Source: Acidimicrobiales bacterium (GTDB lineage Bacteria; Actinomycetota; Acidimicrobiia; Acidimicrobiales; Iamiaceae). From it: a DNA stretch of 64,000 nucleotides. Position numbers and translations under genes: made by a program. The stretch covers positions 1 through 64,000 of the forward strand of contig DASQKY010000041.1 in assembly GCA_035630295.1 (NCBI GenBank). The letters run 5' to 3'. The notes below the pieces were generated by a model. That model had not been told where the DNA came from, did not search any database, and saw only the letters and a list, made by a program, of their open reading frames with translations. Shown here one piece after another: positions 35,100 through 43,803 of this stretch (position 1 is the stretch's first letter; each line of letters begins with the position of its first letter).

Positions 35100-37274
35100 A
35101 TGGTTCGTGCGATGATTGGCGACGTGGTGCGCCGTGTCGGGACGAAGATCGGTCGAGGGGTGCGGACCCATCCCATCCGTGCCGCGCTGGCGCTCGTCGT
35201 CCTGCTCGCCGGGTGCGGCTACGCCTGGAACCAGGTCCGCCCGTTCGTGGGCCTGCCCGACGGTGAGGTCAGCCGCACGCTGCCCGAGGCCCCCCGCCTC
35301 ACGGCCGAGCCGGGCGAGACGATCTACCGCATCGACGCCACCGAGTCCTCGGCCACCTACGCGGTGGCGGAGACCATCGTCGGTCGGGGCGCGGGCACGG
35401 CCGAAGGCACCACGCAGGCCATCGCCGGCGACATCGCCCTGAACCGGGGGCGGCCGGCCCGCAGCCGAGTGGGCGACATCGTCATCGACCTGCGCCAGCT
35501 CCGCTCGGACAACTCGCTGCGCGACCGGCGCCTCCGGGCCGACTTCCTGGCCTCCGACGACCACCCCCTGGCCCGGTTCGCCACCACCTCGGTCGAGGAC
35601 CTGCCCGCCTCGCTGCCCGAGAGCGGTGAGGTGTCCTTCACCCTGGCCGGCGACCTCACGGTGAAGGAGACCACCCTCCCGGCGGAGTGGGACGTCACCG
35701 GCCACATGGTGGGCGACGAGCTCACCGCCACCGCCACCACCACCATCGCCATGTCCGACTACGAGATCGGCCCCATCAGCATCGCCGGCCTGGTCCGCAC
35801 CGAGGACGAGGTGACCCTGACCCTGGAGCTGGTGGCCGCCGATCCCACCAAGCGGGACATCCCCACCGAGCTGCCGCCCCTCCCCGAGGACGAGCGGGCC
35901 ACCGGTGGGCCGTCGTTCGCCCGGGCCGTCCAGCCCATCCTGGAGGCCAACTGCGCCTCGTGCCACAACGAGGGCCAGATCGGCTCGCACGTCCTGGGCC
36001 TCGACACCGCCGGCGACGCCGCCGAGTACGCCGATGGCATCTCCGTGGCCGTCAACGCCGGCTACATGCCGCCGTGGCCGGCCTCCGACGAGGGCATCCC
36101 CCTCCGGCACCCCCGCACCCTCTCCGACGAGGACATCGCCACCGTCAAGGCCTGGGCCGATGCCGGGGCCCCGCTGGACGTGGCCGCCCGCACCCCGCTG
36201 GAGCCGGTGCCCGACGCCGATGTCCCCACCCCCCGCACGGACCTGGCCCTGAAGATGGCCGAGCCCTACGCCGGCTCCATCGACAACCCCAACGACTACC
36301 GCTGCTTCACCCTCGACCCCGGCTTCACCGAGCCCACCTACATGACGGGCTACTCCTTCGTGCCCGACGAGATGTCGGTGGTGCACCACGCCCTCGTCTA
36401 CAAGGTGGACGCCGAGGCCCACCAGGAGGCCATGGAGAAGGAGGGCGAGGGCGGCCGGCCCGGCTGGGAGTGCTACGTGGGCACCGGGTTGCGCACCGCG
36501 CCGGCCCTCGACGGCGGCCTGGAGGGCAAGTCCGACCTGGTGGCCGGATGGGTGCCGGGCCAGCGGCCCCTCGACTTCGGTGACGACCGGGGCTTCCTGT
36601 TCGAGCCCGGCGACGTGCTGATCGCCCAGATCCACTACCACTACGACCACGCCGACACCCCGGCCGACCAGTCCGAGCTGCGCCTCCAGCTGGCGCCGGA
36701 CGACGCCGAGGTGCGGGCCCTCGAGGTGGCCAACCCCATCGCCCCGGTGGAGATCCCGTGCCCCGAGGGCGCCGACGACGGCCCCCTGTGCGACCGGGAC
36801 GCCGCCCTGGAGCGCATCCTCGAGGACTACGACGGCATCGCCGCCGCCATCCCCGGCGCCGTGCTCGAGGCCTGCGATCGCGAGATCGAGGAGTACGCCG
36901 GCCAGACCGACGGCATCGGGTCGACGTCGTGCGACTACGACGTCCACGGCAGCGGCGAGATCATCGACGTGCTGGGCCACATGCACGAGCTGGGCCGGAG
37001 CTTCCGCATGACCCTCAACCCCGGCACGCCGGGCGAGAAGGTCCTGCTCGACATCCCGACCTGGAACTTCGACTGGCAGCTGAACTACCAGCCCGTCGAG
37101 GAGATCCGGGTGGAGGAGGGCGACACCCTCCGCATCGAGTGCACCTGGGACCGGGGCCTCCGCTACGACGAGGAGCCCAAGTACCTGCTCTTCGCCGAGG
37201 GCACCGAGGACGAGATGTGCTTCAGCACCTACACGCTGCTCCCCGACGAGGAGACGCGGTCCGACGAGGAGTGA
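35100..37274 (+). CDS. YceI / cytochrome c / copper type II monooxygenase-like fusion
   Basis: A 724-aa exported protein. A signal anchor or lipobox (VVLLAGCG, Cys39) is followed by a YceI-like domain (~75-275). A c-type heme motif, CASCH at 285-289, has a likely axial Met323 (GYMPPWP). A C-terminal region (~365-724) resembles peptidylglycine alpha-hydroxylating monooxygenase: His429-His430 (VVHHALVY), HYH at 512-514, HMH at 627-629 and Met706 in DEMCF correspond to the expected two-copper ligands. Extra cysteine-rich sequence lies at ~555-610. It probably catalyses or receives electrons in a periplasmic oxidation. The substrate is unknown. The start could also be ATG 35112. Confidence 0.8.
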   Translation: MVRAMIGDVVRRVGTKIGRGVRTHPIRAALALVVLLAGCGYAWNQVRPFVGLPDGEVSRTLPEAPRLTAEPGETIYRIDATESSATYAVAETIVGRGAGTAEGTTQAIAGDIALNRGRPARSRVGDIVIDLRQLRSDNSLRDRRLRADFLASDDHPLARFATTSVEDLPASLPESGEVSFTLAGDLTVKETTLPAEWDVTGHMVGDELTATATTTIAMSDYEIGPISIAGLVRTEDEVTLTLELVAADPTKRDIPTELPPLPEDERATGGPSFARAVQPILEANCASCHNEGQIGSHVLGLDTAGDAAEYADGISVAVNAGYMPPWPASDEGIPLRHPRTLSDEDIATVKAWADAGAPLDVAARTPLEPVPDADVPTPRTDLALKMAEPYAGSIDNPNDYRCFTLDPGFTEPTYMTGYSFVPDEMSVVHHALVYKVDAEAHQEAMEKEGEGGRPGWECYVGTGLRTAPALDGGLEGKSDLVAGWVPGQRPLDFGDDRGFLFEPGDVLIAQIHYHYDHADTPADQSELRLQLAPDDAEVRALEVANPIAPVEIPCPEGADDGPLCDRDAALERILEDYDGIAAAIPGAVLEACDREIEEYAGQTDGIGSTSCDYDVHGSGEIIDVLGHMHELGRSFRMTLNPGTPGEKVLLDIPTWNFDWQLNYQPVEEIRVEEGDTLRIECTWDRGLRYDEEPKYLLFAEGTEDEMCFSTYTLLPDEETRSDEE

Positions 37275-37281
37275 CCCGAGC

Positions 37282-37313
37282 CCCCGACCGCCCGGCGGCC
37301 GGGGCGGTCGGGG
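37282..37313. terminator. Bidirectional terminator hairpin
   Basis: CCCCGACCGCCC (37282-37293) pairs perfectly with 37302-37313 around an 8-nt loop, between the convergent fusion gene and VOC gene. Confidence 0.65.
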
Positions 37314-37325
37314 CCTCTCGCGGCC

Positions 37326-37799
37326 TCAGGCGGCGTCGGCCGCAGCTCGGACGGCGGCCAGGTCGATCTTGACCATGCCGAGCATGGCCCGCATGGCCCG
37401 ATCGGTCCGCTCGCGGTCGGGGTCGTTCAGGAGCTCGATCATGCCGGTGGGGACGACCTGCCACGACAGGCCGTATCGGTCCTTCAGCCACCCGCACTGG
37501 CTCGCCTCCCCGCCGTCGAGGAGCGTCTCCCAGTAGCGGTCGACCTCGGCCTGGTCGTGGCAGGCGATCTCGAACGAGACGGCCTCGTCGAAGGTGAAGT
37601 GGGGCCCGCCGTTGATGGCCACGAAGGCCTGGCCGTCGAGCTCGAAGGCCACGGTCAGCACCGTCCCGGCCGGACCGGGGCCGGCCTCCCCGTAGTAGGT
37701 GACGTCGGTGATCTTCGAGTTGGGGAAGACCGACACGTAGAACTCGGCGGCCTCCTGGGCCTGGGTGTCGAACCAGAGGTTGGGGGTGATCTGGGGCAC
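37326..37799 (-). CDS. VOC-family protein (PhnB/3-demethylubiquinone-methyltransferase-like domain)
   Basis: A 157-aa protein with the PhnB-like glyoxalase fold. It begins ITPNLWFDTQAQEAAEFYVS with FPNSKITDV, then has FVAINGGPHFTFDEAVSF and a C-terminal RAMLGMVKIDLAAVRAA. Such proteins are small metal-dependent or metal-free dimers of mostly unknown substrate. The methyltransferase name is historical and is not supported by a methyltransferase fold. Confidence 0.85.
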   Translation of the reverse strand: MPQITPNLWFDTQAQEAAEFYVSVFPNSKITDVTYYGEAGPGPAGTVLTVAFELDGQAFVAINGGPHFTFDEAVSFEIACHDQAEVDRYWETLLDGGEASQCGWLKDRYGLSWQVVPTGMIELLNDPDRERTDRAMRAMLGMVKIDLAAVRAAADAA

Positions 37800-37997
37800 G
37801 GGACTCTCCTGTCACTCGGGGCGGCGTGGGTGCCACCCCTTCCGACGGGGTCCGGGCCCGGAACTCATCGCCGGTGGCTCACCGTGGCGGAGCGCCGGTG
37901 GCCGTCATCGGTCCTGTGCCGGGGCCGGGGGCGGCGGCCGGCCCGGAAGAGGCGCACACCGCCCGGAGGTCCGGACGGTGTGCGCACGTGAGCCTCC

Positions 37998-38074
37998 TGG
38001 TCGGGGTGGCGGGATTTGAACCCACGGCCTCTTCGTCCCGAACGAAGCGCGCTGCCAAGCTGCGCCACACCCCG
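37998..38074 (-). tRNA. tRNA-Pro (anticodon CGG)
   Basis: The minus-strand cloverleaf is complete. The acceptor stem is CGGGGTG/CACCCCG. The D arm is GCGC...GCGC. The anticodon stem is CTTCG/CGAAG with loop TTCGGGA, giving anticodon CGG. The T arm contains GGTTCAAATCC. The 3' CCA is encoded (37998-38000). The length of 77 nt is normal. Confidence 0.95.
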
Positions 38075-38168
38075 TGAACCGTCGACGTTACCCGCGTCGG
38101 GGGGCCGCCCTCCAACGCGTCTCGGCGGCCGCTCCGGTCGGTCGCCCGGAGGGCCGGACCACCGGTGG

Positions 38169-38594
38169 TCAGGGGGCGACGGCGTCGGCGACGGGCTCCT
38201 CGCCGTCGTGCCACTCGCCCCCGCCCAGCAGGGTGGTGGCGGCCCGGCGGAGGCGGAAGGGGTCGAGCGGCTTGGTGATCCACCCGTCGGCCTGGGACCG
38301 GCGGGCCAGGAAGGCGTCGTGGACCCGGTCCAGGAGCATGAGCACGGCCACGGGCTCCAGCCGGCCCGCGCCCTCCTCCAGGCGGAGGGCCATGCAGGTG
38401 GCCATGCCCCCCATGTTGCCGATCTGGAGGTCGAGGATCACCAGGTCGGGCTCGATGTCGGCGGTCACGGGCACCACCTCGGCCCCGGTGCGGACCCGGA
38501 GCACCTCCGTGGCCTCGTCGGCCAGGGCGGCGTCGACCTCGTCGGCGATCCAGTCGGCGTCGGTGGCGAGGAGGACGGTCCGGGCGGCGGGCAC
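38169..38594 (-). CDS. Stand-alone response regulator receiver protein
   Basis: A 141-aa single receiver domain without an output domain. Phospho-acceptor Asp lies in LVILDLQIGNMGG and the conserved Lys in WITKPLDPF. The N-terminal acidic pocket is weaker than usual (LLATDAD). It is divergent from the STAS gene at 38769 across 174 bp, suggesting a joint phosphorylation-based switch. Confidence 0.83.
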   Translation of the reverse strand: MPAARTVLLATDADWIADEVDAALADEATEVLRVRTGAEVVPVTADIEPDLVILDLQIGNMGGMATCMALRLEEGAGRLEPVAVLMLLDRVHDAFLARRSQADGWITKPLDPFRLRRAATTLLGGGEWHDGEEPVADAVAP

Positions 38595-38768
38595 GGCCGG
38601 AGGCTACCCGGGCATCGGCGCCCCGCTCCACGTGCTCGGGCGATGGGGCGGGGACGGCCGGACCGGTACCATGCGGCCGTCCCGGTGGTGCGGGGCCCCC
38701 CGACAGTCGCATCGACGCGGCGCCCCTCCCGGGCCGTCGACCGCACCGCCCCGGCCGAGGAGTTCTCC

Positions 38769-39116
38769 GTGCTCGAGATCGAGGTCGCCACGACCGACGC
38801 CTACACGCTGTGCCGTCCCGTCGGGGAGCTGGACGCCTACACCGTCAACGACTTCCGGGAGGCGCTGGGCGCGGTCACCGGGGCCGACCGGGTGCTCATC
38901 GACCTGTCCAACGTGCCGTTCATGGACTCGGCCGGCCTGGGCGCCCTCATCGGGGGCATCCGGCGCACCCGGGAGTCCGGGGGCGAGGTGGCGGTGGCCT
39001 GCGGGCGCCCCACCCTGACCCGGCTGCTGCACACCACCGGCTTCGACCGCATCGTCCCGGTGGAGGACACGTTGGAGAGCGCGGCCGCCGTCCTGGCCGC
39101 GGTGGAGAGCAGCTAG
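38769..39116 (+). CDS. STAS-domain anti-sigma factor antagonist
   Basis: A 115-aa SpoIIAA/RsbV-like protein. The phosphorylatable serine is in NVPFMDSAGLGALIG, the family signature. Dephosphorylated forms bind an anti-sigma kinase and free a sigma factor. No anti-sigma kinase is adjacent. GTG 38769 has GAGGAG at 7-nt spacing. Confidence 0.87.
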   Translation: MLEIEVATTDAYTLCRPVGELDAYTVNDFREALGAVTGADRVLIDLSNVPFMDSAGLGALIGGIRRTRESGGEVAVACGRPTLTRLLHTTGFDRIVPVEDTLESAAAVLAAVESS

Positions 39117-39125
39117 GCGACGTCG

Positions 39126-39145
39126 CCCGGGCGCCGTCGCCCGGG
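39126..39145. terminator. Short hairpin between convergent genes
   Basis: CCCGGGCG (39126-39133) pairs with 39138-39145 around CCGT, between the STAS gene and the ATPase gene that converges on it. Confidence 0.45.
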
Positions 39146-39163
39146 GGTGAAGCGCCGGGCCAG

Positions 39164-40312
39164 TCAGGCCGGGGCGAACAGGTGGCCGGCGATCTCGGTC
39201 AGGCCGTCCAGGTCGTGCACGTCGGAGCGCAGGAACGGCACCCGGGCCACCGGGGCCGGGGCCACCTGCTCGGCCAGGCCGGCGAGGTGGCCCGCCTCCC
39301 GGCGCCCCACGGCGGCGAAGTCGGCCAGGTTGGCGTAGAGGCCGCCCAGGTCGGTGCCGGCGAAGGTCTCGGCCCGGGCCCGGAGCGTGTCTGGGTCCCC
39401 GTCGCCGAAGGTCGGGTGGACCCGGTTCACCACCAGGGCCGCCACCGGGATGGCCCCCTCCTCCAGCCGGTCGGCGAAGAAGCGGGCTTCGGCCACCGCG
39501 TCCCGGCGGGGCGAGGCGACCAGCACGAAGGCGGTGCGGGGGTCGTCGAGGAGCTGCAGCACGGCGGCGGCCCGCTCCCGGAACCCGGCCTCCATGCCCT
39601 CGAAGGCCTGGAAGAAGGCGATGGCGTCGTCGAACACCTCGGCTCCCACCACCTTCGAGACCGACCGGACGAAGGTGACGGCGGCAGCGTTGACCGCCTT
39701 CATCACCCCCCGGGTGGGGGCCGTGAGCACCCGGTAGAGCCGGTGGTCGAGGAACCGGGTCAGGTTGGCGGGGGCGTCGAGGAAGTCGAGGGCGTGCCGG
39801 GTGGGCGGCGTGTCCACCACCACCAGGTCGAAGGCGTCGTCGGCCTGGAGCTCGTAGAGCTTCTCCATGGCCATGTACTCCTGGGTGCCGGACAGGGCGC
39901 CGGAGATGTTGCGGTAGAAGCGGTTGGCCAGGATGCGCTCGGCCTGCTCGTCGTCGGCGGCGTAGCGCTGCACCACCGAGTCGAAGGTCGACTTGGTGTC
40001 GAGCATGACCGCCGAGAGCTGGCCCGGCCACGGGCCGTCGATCGGGGTCGGCGTGTTGCCGATGCCCTCCAGGCCCAGGGCGTCGGCCAGGCGGCGGGCC
40101 GGGTCGATGGTGACCACCACCGCCCTCCGCCCGTCGCGGGCCGCCTGGAGGGCCAGGACGGCGGCGGTGGTGGTCTTGCCCACGCCACCGGAGCCGCAGC
40201 AGATGACGATCTCGGCGTCGCGGACCAGCTCGGCCACCGACCCCGGCACCGCCCGCGCCGCCTCGGGCCCCTCGGTCTTCCCGGTCTCCTCGTTCCCCTC
40301 GGTGCCGGTCAC
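39164..40312 (-). CDS. Get3/ArsA-like ATPase, second of a pair
   Basis: A 382-aa P-loop ATPase of the ArsA/Get3 (anion-transporting ATPase) group. Walker A is CGSGGVGKTT. The signature lysine of the deviant Walker A motif is replaced by Ser here, while the partner keeps it. Other motifs are VVTIDPARRLADAL (switch region) and DLVVVDTPPTRHAL. It overlaps the partner gene by 4 bp. From memory, the pair resembles Rv3679/Rv3680 of M. tuberculosis (bacterial Get3-like A and B), which also lie near a whiB gene. Confidence 0.85.
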   Translation of the reverse strand: MTGTEGNEETGKTEGPEAARAVPGSVAELVRDAEIVICCGSGGVGKTTTAAVLALQAARDGRRAVVVTIDPARRLADALGLEGIGNTPTPIDGPWPGQLSAVMLDTKSTFDSVVQRYAADDEQAERILANRFYRNISGALSGTQEYMAMEKLYELQADDAFDLVVVDTPPTRHALDFLDAPANLTRFLDHRLYRVLTAPTRGVMKAVNAAAVTFVRSVSKVVGAEVFDDAIAFFQAFEGMEAGFRERAAAVLQLLDDPRTAFVLVASPRRDAVAEARFFADRLEEGAIPVAALVVNRVHPTFGDGDPDTLRARAETFAGTDLGGLYANLADFAAVGRREAGHLAGLAEQVAPAPVARVPFLRSDVHDLDGLTEIAGHLFAPA

Positions 40313-41307
40313 GGGGCGGCCTCGGCCTCGTCCAGGTCGGGGGTGGCCCCGACGCCGGCCAGGACGGCGTCGGCCAAGCGCTCCAGGCCGGTCGGGTCCA
40401 GCTCGGAGGTGAACAGGAACGGCAGGCGCAGCTGGGGCAGCGGCAGGGACTCGGCCAGGCGCTCGACCTGCTCCTCCTGGAGGGCGATGCGGTGGCGGCG
40501 GAAGGCGGCGGCCGCCTCCAGCTCACCGGCCTCGCCGCCCCGGAGCGACGCCCCGGCGGCGCCGGCGGCCTCCTCGGGGTCGGCGTCGAGCCCCGCCACG
40601 TCGGGGTACAGGCCGTTGACCACCACCGGGCCCAGGCTCACCCCCACCTCGTCCTCCAGGCTGAAGGCGGTCTCCACCAGCTCGTTCACCGGCGTCTCCT
40701 CGGGCAGGGTGACCAGCACCACCTGGGCCGAGGCCGGCTCGGTGAGCATCTCCTGCACGTCGGTGGCCTGCGAGCGGATGGGCCCGACCCGCACGGCGTC
40801 GAGCAGGCCTCGGGCCGAGCGCAGGAACGTGATGGCGTGGCCGGCGGCGGGGGCGTCGATCAGCACCAGGTCCGGCGACCCGTCGGCGCCGGCGGCCATG
40901 GCCCGCTCGATCTGCTTGACCTTGCCCAGGACGATGATGTCGCGGATGCCGGGGATGGCGGTGGCCACCATGTCGATCACCCCGGAGGACACCAGGCGCT
41001 TCGAGAGCCGCTTGAGCCCCGTGTCCTGGAGGTACTCCAGGAGGGCGTCGTCGGGGGTGAGGGTCCGGGCCCGGATGGCGCCGTGGCCGCCGCCGGCCCC
41101 GGCCAGCTCCACCTCGGTGTAGTCCAGCGGCTCCCGACCGAACATGGAGGCCATCCCCGACTTGCCCTCCAGCTCCACGATCAGCGGGGTCAGCCCCGAG
41201 CGGGAGGCGGCCCGGGCCAGCGCCGCGGTCACCGTCGTTTTGCCGACGCCCCCCTTCCCGGCGACGATGACGACCCGAGAGGCGGTGAAGAACCGCTCAG
41301 GGTCCAC
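40309..41307 (-). CDS. Get3/ArsA-like ATPase, first of a pair
   Basis: A 332-aa P-loop ATPase with complete deviant Walker A GKGGVGKTTVTAAL (Lys in the signature position), LIVELEGKSGMASMFG and DLVLIDAPAAGHAITFLRS. Members bind or sort hydrophobic proteins, or act in stress tolerance; no arsenic genes are present here. It probably forms a heterodimer with the overlapping downstream product. It is divergent from the NfeD-like gene with only 40 bp between starts, so the two promoters must overlap. Confidence 0.87.
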   Translation of the reverse strand: MDPERFFTASRVVIVAGKGGVGKTTVTAALARAASRSGLTPLIVELEGKSGMASMFGREPLDYTEVELAGAGGGHGAIRARTLTPDDALLEYLQDTGLKRLSKRLVSSGVIDMVATAIPGIRDIIVLGKVKQIERAMAAGADGSPDLVLIDAPAAGHAITFLRSARGLLDAVRVGPIRSQATDVQEMLTEPASAQVVLVTLPEETPVNELVETAFSLEDEVGVSLGPVVVNGLYPDVAGLDADPEEAAGAAGASLRGGEAGELEAAAAFRRHRIALQEEQVERLAESLPLPQLRLPFLFTSELDPTGLERLADAVLAGVGATPDLDEAEAAP

Positions 41308-41347
41308 TCGTGTCCCTCACCGTCGTCGGTCCCGTGGAGGCATCTCG

Positions 41348-42700
41348 GTGCGCAGGCTATCGACCATCGCCCGAGCCATCGGCGCTCCGCTGGTCGCGCT
41401 GGGCGTCGCCGCCCTGCTGGCCGGGGGGGCCGTGGGGAGCCCGGCCGGGGCCCAGGACGACGCCGGGGGGCAGGGCCGGGCCTGCGCCGAGGCCCCCCGC
41501 CGGGAGGCCGGCCGGCTCTCCATCGTGACCGTCAGCGGCCTGCTCGACCCGGTGCTGGCCCGCTTCGTGGAGGACAGCATCGACGCCGCCGAGGAGGCCG
41601 ACGTGGCCTGGCTGGTCCTCCAGGTCAACAGCAAGGGCACCGTGGTCCCCGACTCCCGGGTGGCCGAGATGGTGGAGCGGGTCCGGGCCTCGACCGTCCC
41701 GGTGGCGGTGTGGGTCGGGCCCTCCGGCACCCGGGCCTTCGAGGGCGTGGCCCAGATCGCGGCGGTGGCCTGCCGGGTGGGCGTCGCCCCCGGCAGCCGG
41801 CTGGGCCGCCTGGGCGACCCGGTGGTCGACCCCTCCCGCTTCAGCGAGCCCTTCCAGCGCCACCTGGACCGGCTGACCACCGGCTCGGTGGACGCGGCCA
41901 CGGCCGAGGACCTGGGCCTGTCCCTGCGGGCCTCGGAGGTGCTGGGGCCGTTCCTGATCCAGCTCGACGGGGTCGAGACCCGCACCGTGAAGGACGACGA
42001 GGGGCGGGACCAGACCGCGGTGGCCGAGCCGTCGGTGCCGGTGTTCTCCAAGCTGCCGATCTTCGACCAGCTCCTCCACACCGTGTCCAGCCCGGCAGTG
42101 GCCTACCTGCTGCTGCTGGCCGGCCTGGCCCTCATCGTGTTCGAGCTCTACACCGCCGGGATCGGCGTGGCCGGCCTGGTGGGGGCGGGGTGCACGGTGC
42201 TGGCCTGCCACGGCCTGGCCGCCCTGCCGGCCCGAGGATGGGCGGTGGCCCTCCTGGTGGCCACCGTGGTGGCCTACGCCGTCGACGTCCAGACCGGTGT
42301 GCCCCGGCTGTGGACCGCCCTCGGCACCGTGGCCCTGGTCGTGGGCTCCCTGGCCCTCTACGACGGCCTGGCCCTGTCGTGGATCACGCTGCTGGCCGGG
42401 ATCGGAGGCATGCTCCTGTTCGTCATCGGGGCCATGCCGGCCATGGTCCGCACCCGGTTCTCGACCCCGACCATCGGGCGGGGCTGGATGGTGGGGGAGC
42501 AGGGATCTGCGGTCACCGCCATCGACCCCGACGGCGTGGTCGAGGTGCGGGGGGCGCCGTGGCGGGCCCGGACCAACCGGGCCACCCCGGTCCCGGCGGG
42601 GGAGGCGGTGCGGGTGGTCGAGGTCGACGGCCTGCTGCTGGAGGTGGAGCCCGTGGAGGGGGCGGCCCGGGACCATCGCCAGCGTCGCGACCCGTCCTGA
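41348..42700 (+). CDS. NfeD-like membrane protein with degenerate ClpP-class protease domain
   Basis: A 450-aa protein with a signal peptide (1-~35), a ClpP-like domain (~55-215), several transmembrane helices (~245-375) and a C-terminal NfeD OB-fold (~385-440). The usual protease motif SGARAASAG reads SGTRAFEGV here, so the expected nucleophilic serine appears to be missing. The acidic substrate loop is also altered. It may act as a membrane scaffold, as proposed for NfeD proteins that partner flotillins. No flotillin gene is adjacent. GTG 41348 has GGAGG at 7-nt spacing. Confidence 0.8.
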   Translation: MRRLSTIARAIGAPLVALGVAALLAGGAVGSPAGAQDDAGGQGRACAEAPRREAGRLSIVTVSGLLDPVLARFVEDSIDAAEEADVAWLVLQVNSKGTVVPDSRVAEMVERVRASTVPVAVWVGPSGTRAFEGVAQIAAVACRVGVAPGSRLGRLGDPVVDPSRFSEPFQRHLDRLTTGSVDAATAEDLGLSLRASEVLGPFLIQLDGVETRTVKDDEGRDQTAVAEPSVPVFSKLPIFDQLLHTVSSPAVAYLLLLAGLALIVFELYTAGIGVAGLVGAGCTVLACHGLAALPARGWAVALLVATVVAYAVDVQTGVPRLWTALGTVALVVGSLALYDGLALSWITLLAGIGGMLLFVIGAMPAMVRTRFSTPTIGRGWMVGEQGSAVTAIDPDGVVEVRGAPWRARTNRATPVPAGEAVRVVEVDGLLLEVEPVEGAARDHRQRRDPS

Positions 42701-42916
42701 CGGGCCCTCCGGCCATCCCGGGAACCGGGTGGCCCCGACCAGGCAATGAACCTTGCCGAAGGCTCGCGCCAGGCAGCGGCGCGCTCGCGAAGGTTTCCCT
42801 TGTAAGGGTCAGACCGCAGTCCTAACGTCGAACCGCCAGCAGGAGACGCCACCCGTCTCCCCCACCCGTTGGGAGCCTCCTGCCGTGAGGCCGAGAGCTC
42901 CGAGAGGGGTTCGTCA

Positions 42917-43177
42917 GTGAGCGCATTGAGAGTCGACGACGAGTGGCAGCTCCGGGCTGCGTGCCGGGGTCCCCACTCCGCCGTCTTCTATCCCCCGACC
43001 ACCTTCGAGCGCCGGGACGAGAAGGCCGCCCGCGAGGTGCGGGCCAAGGAGATCTGCCGCACCTGCCCGGTCAAGTCCCCGTGCCTCGACTACGCCCTCA
43101 AGATCCGTGAGAACCACGGCATCTGGGGCGGCCTGAGCGAGAGCGAGCGCCGCAACATCATCGCCAGCCGGACCTGA
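42917..43177 (+). CDS. WhiB-family iron-sulfur transcription regulator
   Basis: An 86-aa actinobacterial regulator binding a [4Fe-4S] cluster. Four cysteines are seen: AACRG, then CRTC and KSPC (C-x2-C-x5-C). The GIWGGLSESERR turn and basic tail contact sigma factor and DNA. GTG 42917 was chosen with GAGAGGGG 8 nt upstream. The 216-bp gap before it should hold its promoter. Together with the Get3-like pair it mirrors the whiB4 neighbourhood of mycobacteria. Confidence 0.93.
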   Translation: MSALRVDDEWQLRAACRGPHSAVFYPPTTFERRDEKAAREVRAKEICRTCPVKSPCLDYALKIRENHGIWGGLSESERRNIIASRT

Positions 43178-43268
43178 CCCCCGGTCCCGGCAACCGGGCA
43201 CGGAAGAGCCGGGACATCGGCTGTGTCGTGCTCGGTCCGGGGAGGGCGGGCGCCGGTACCCTGGCCGG

Positions 43269-43772
43269 GTGCTGTGGGTCGTGCTCCTCCTCGTCGTCGG
43301 GCCCATCGCCGAGCTGTGGGTGATCCTGCAGACCGCCGAGCTCATCGGGGGGTGGGAGACCCTGGCCCTGCTGCTGGTCGAGGGGGCGCTCGGCGGGTGG
43401 CTCATCAAGCGTCAGGGCCGGGCCGTGGTCCGCCGCCTCGACGAGCGGCTGCGCAGCCACGAGCTGCCCACCAAGGAGCTGGCCGACGGCTTCCTGGTCC
43501 TGGTGGCCGGGGTGCTCATGCTCACCCCCGGGTTCCTCACCGACCTGGTCGGCTTCGCCCTCCTGTTCCCCCCGACCCGGGCCGTGGCCCGAGCGGCGCT
43601 GCTGCGCCGCTTCACCGCCCGCCTGGGCGAGGGCTTCGCCTTCGTGTCGGCCCCTCGCTTCGGCCGGGGCCCCGGCCGGGGCGGCGACGGTCCCGTCGAC
43701 ACCACCGCCACCGAGCGGCCCCGACCCCGCCCGGGGACCACCCCCCTCGGCCCCGGTGACGGGGCGCGATGA
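43269..43772 (+). CDS. fxsA: FxsA family membrane protein
   Basis: A 167-aa membrane protein with three to four helices. The family pattern EGALGGWLIKRQG, then FLVLVAGVLMLTPGFLTD and GFALLFPPTR, is intact. In E. coli, FxsA reduces F-exclusion of phage T7, but the general function is unclear. The C-terminal ~35 residues are Gly/Pro/Arg-rich. The downstream Nudix frame overlaps its end. Confidence 0.88.
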   Translation: MLWVVLLLVVGPIAELWVILQTAELIGGWETLALLLVEGALGGWLIKRQGRAVVRRLDERLRSHELPTKELADGFLVLVAGVLMLTPGFLTDLVGFALLFPPTRAVARAALLRRFTARLGEGFAFVSAPRFGRGPGRGGDGPVDTTATERPRPRPGTTPLGPGDGAR

Positions 43773-43803
43773 GCCCGGCTCCGGCCCCGGGCCCGACGGC
43801 CCG

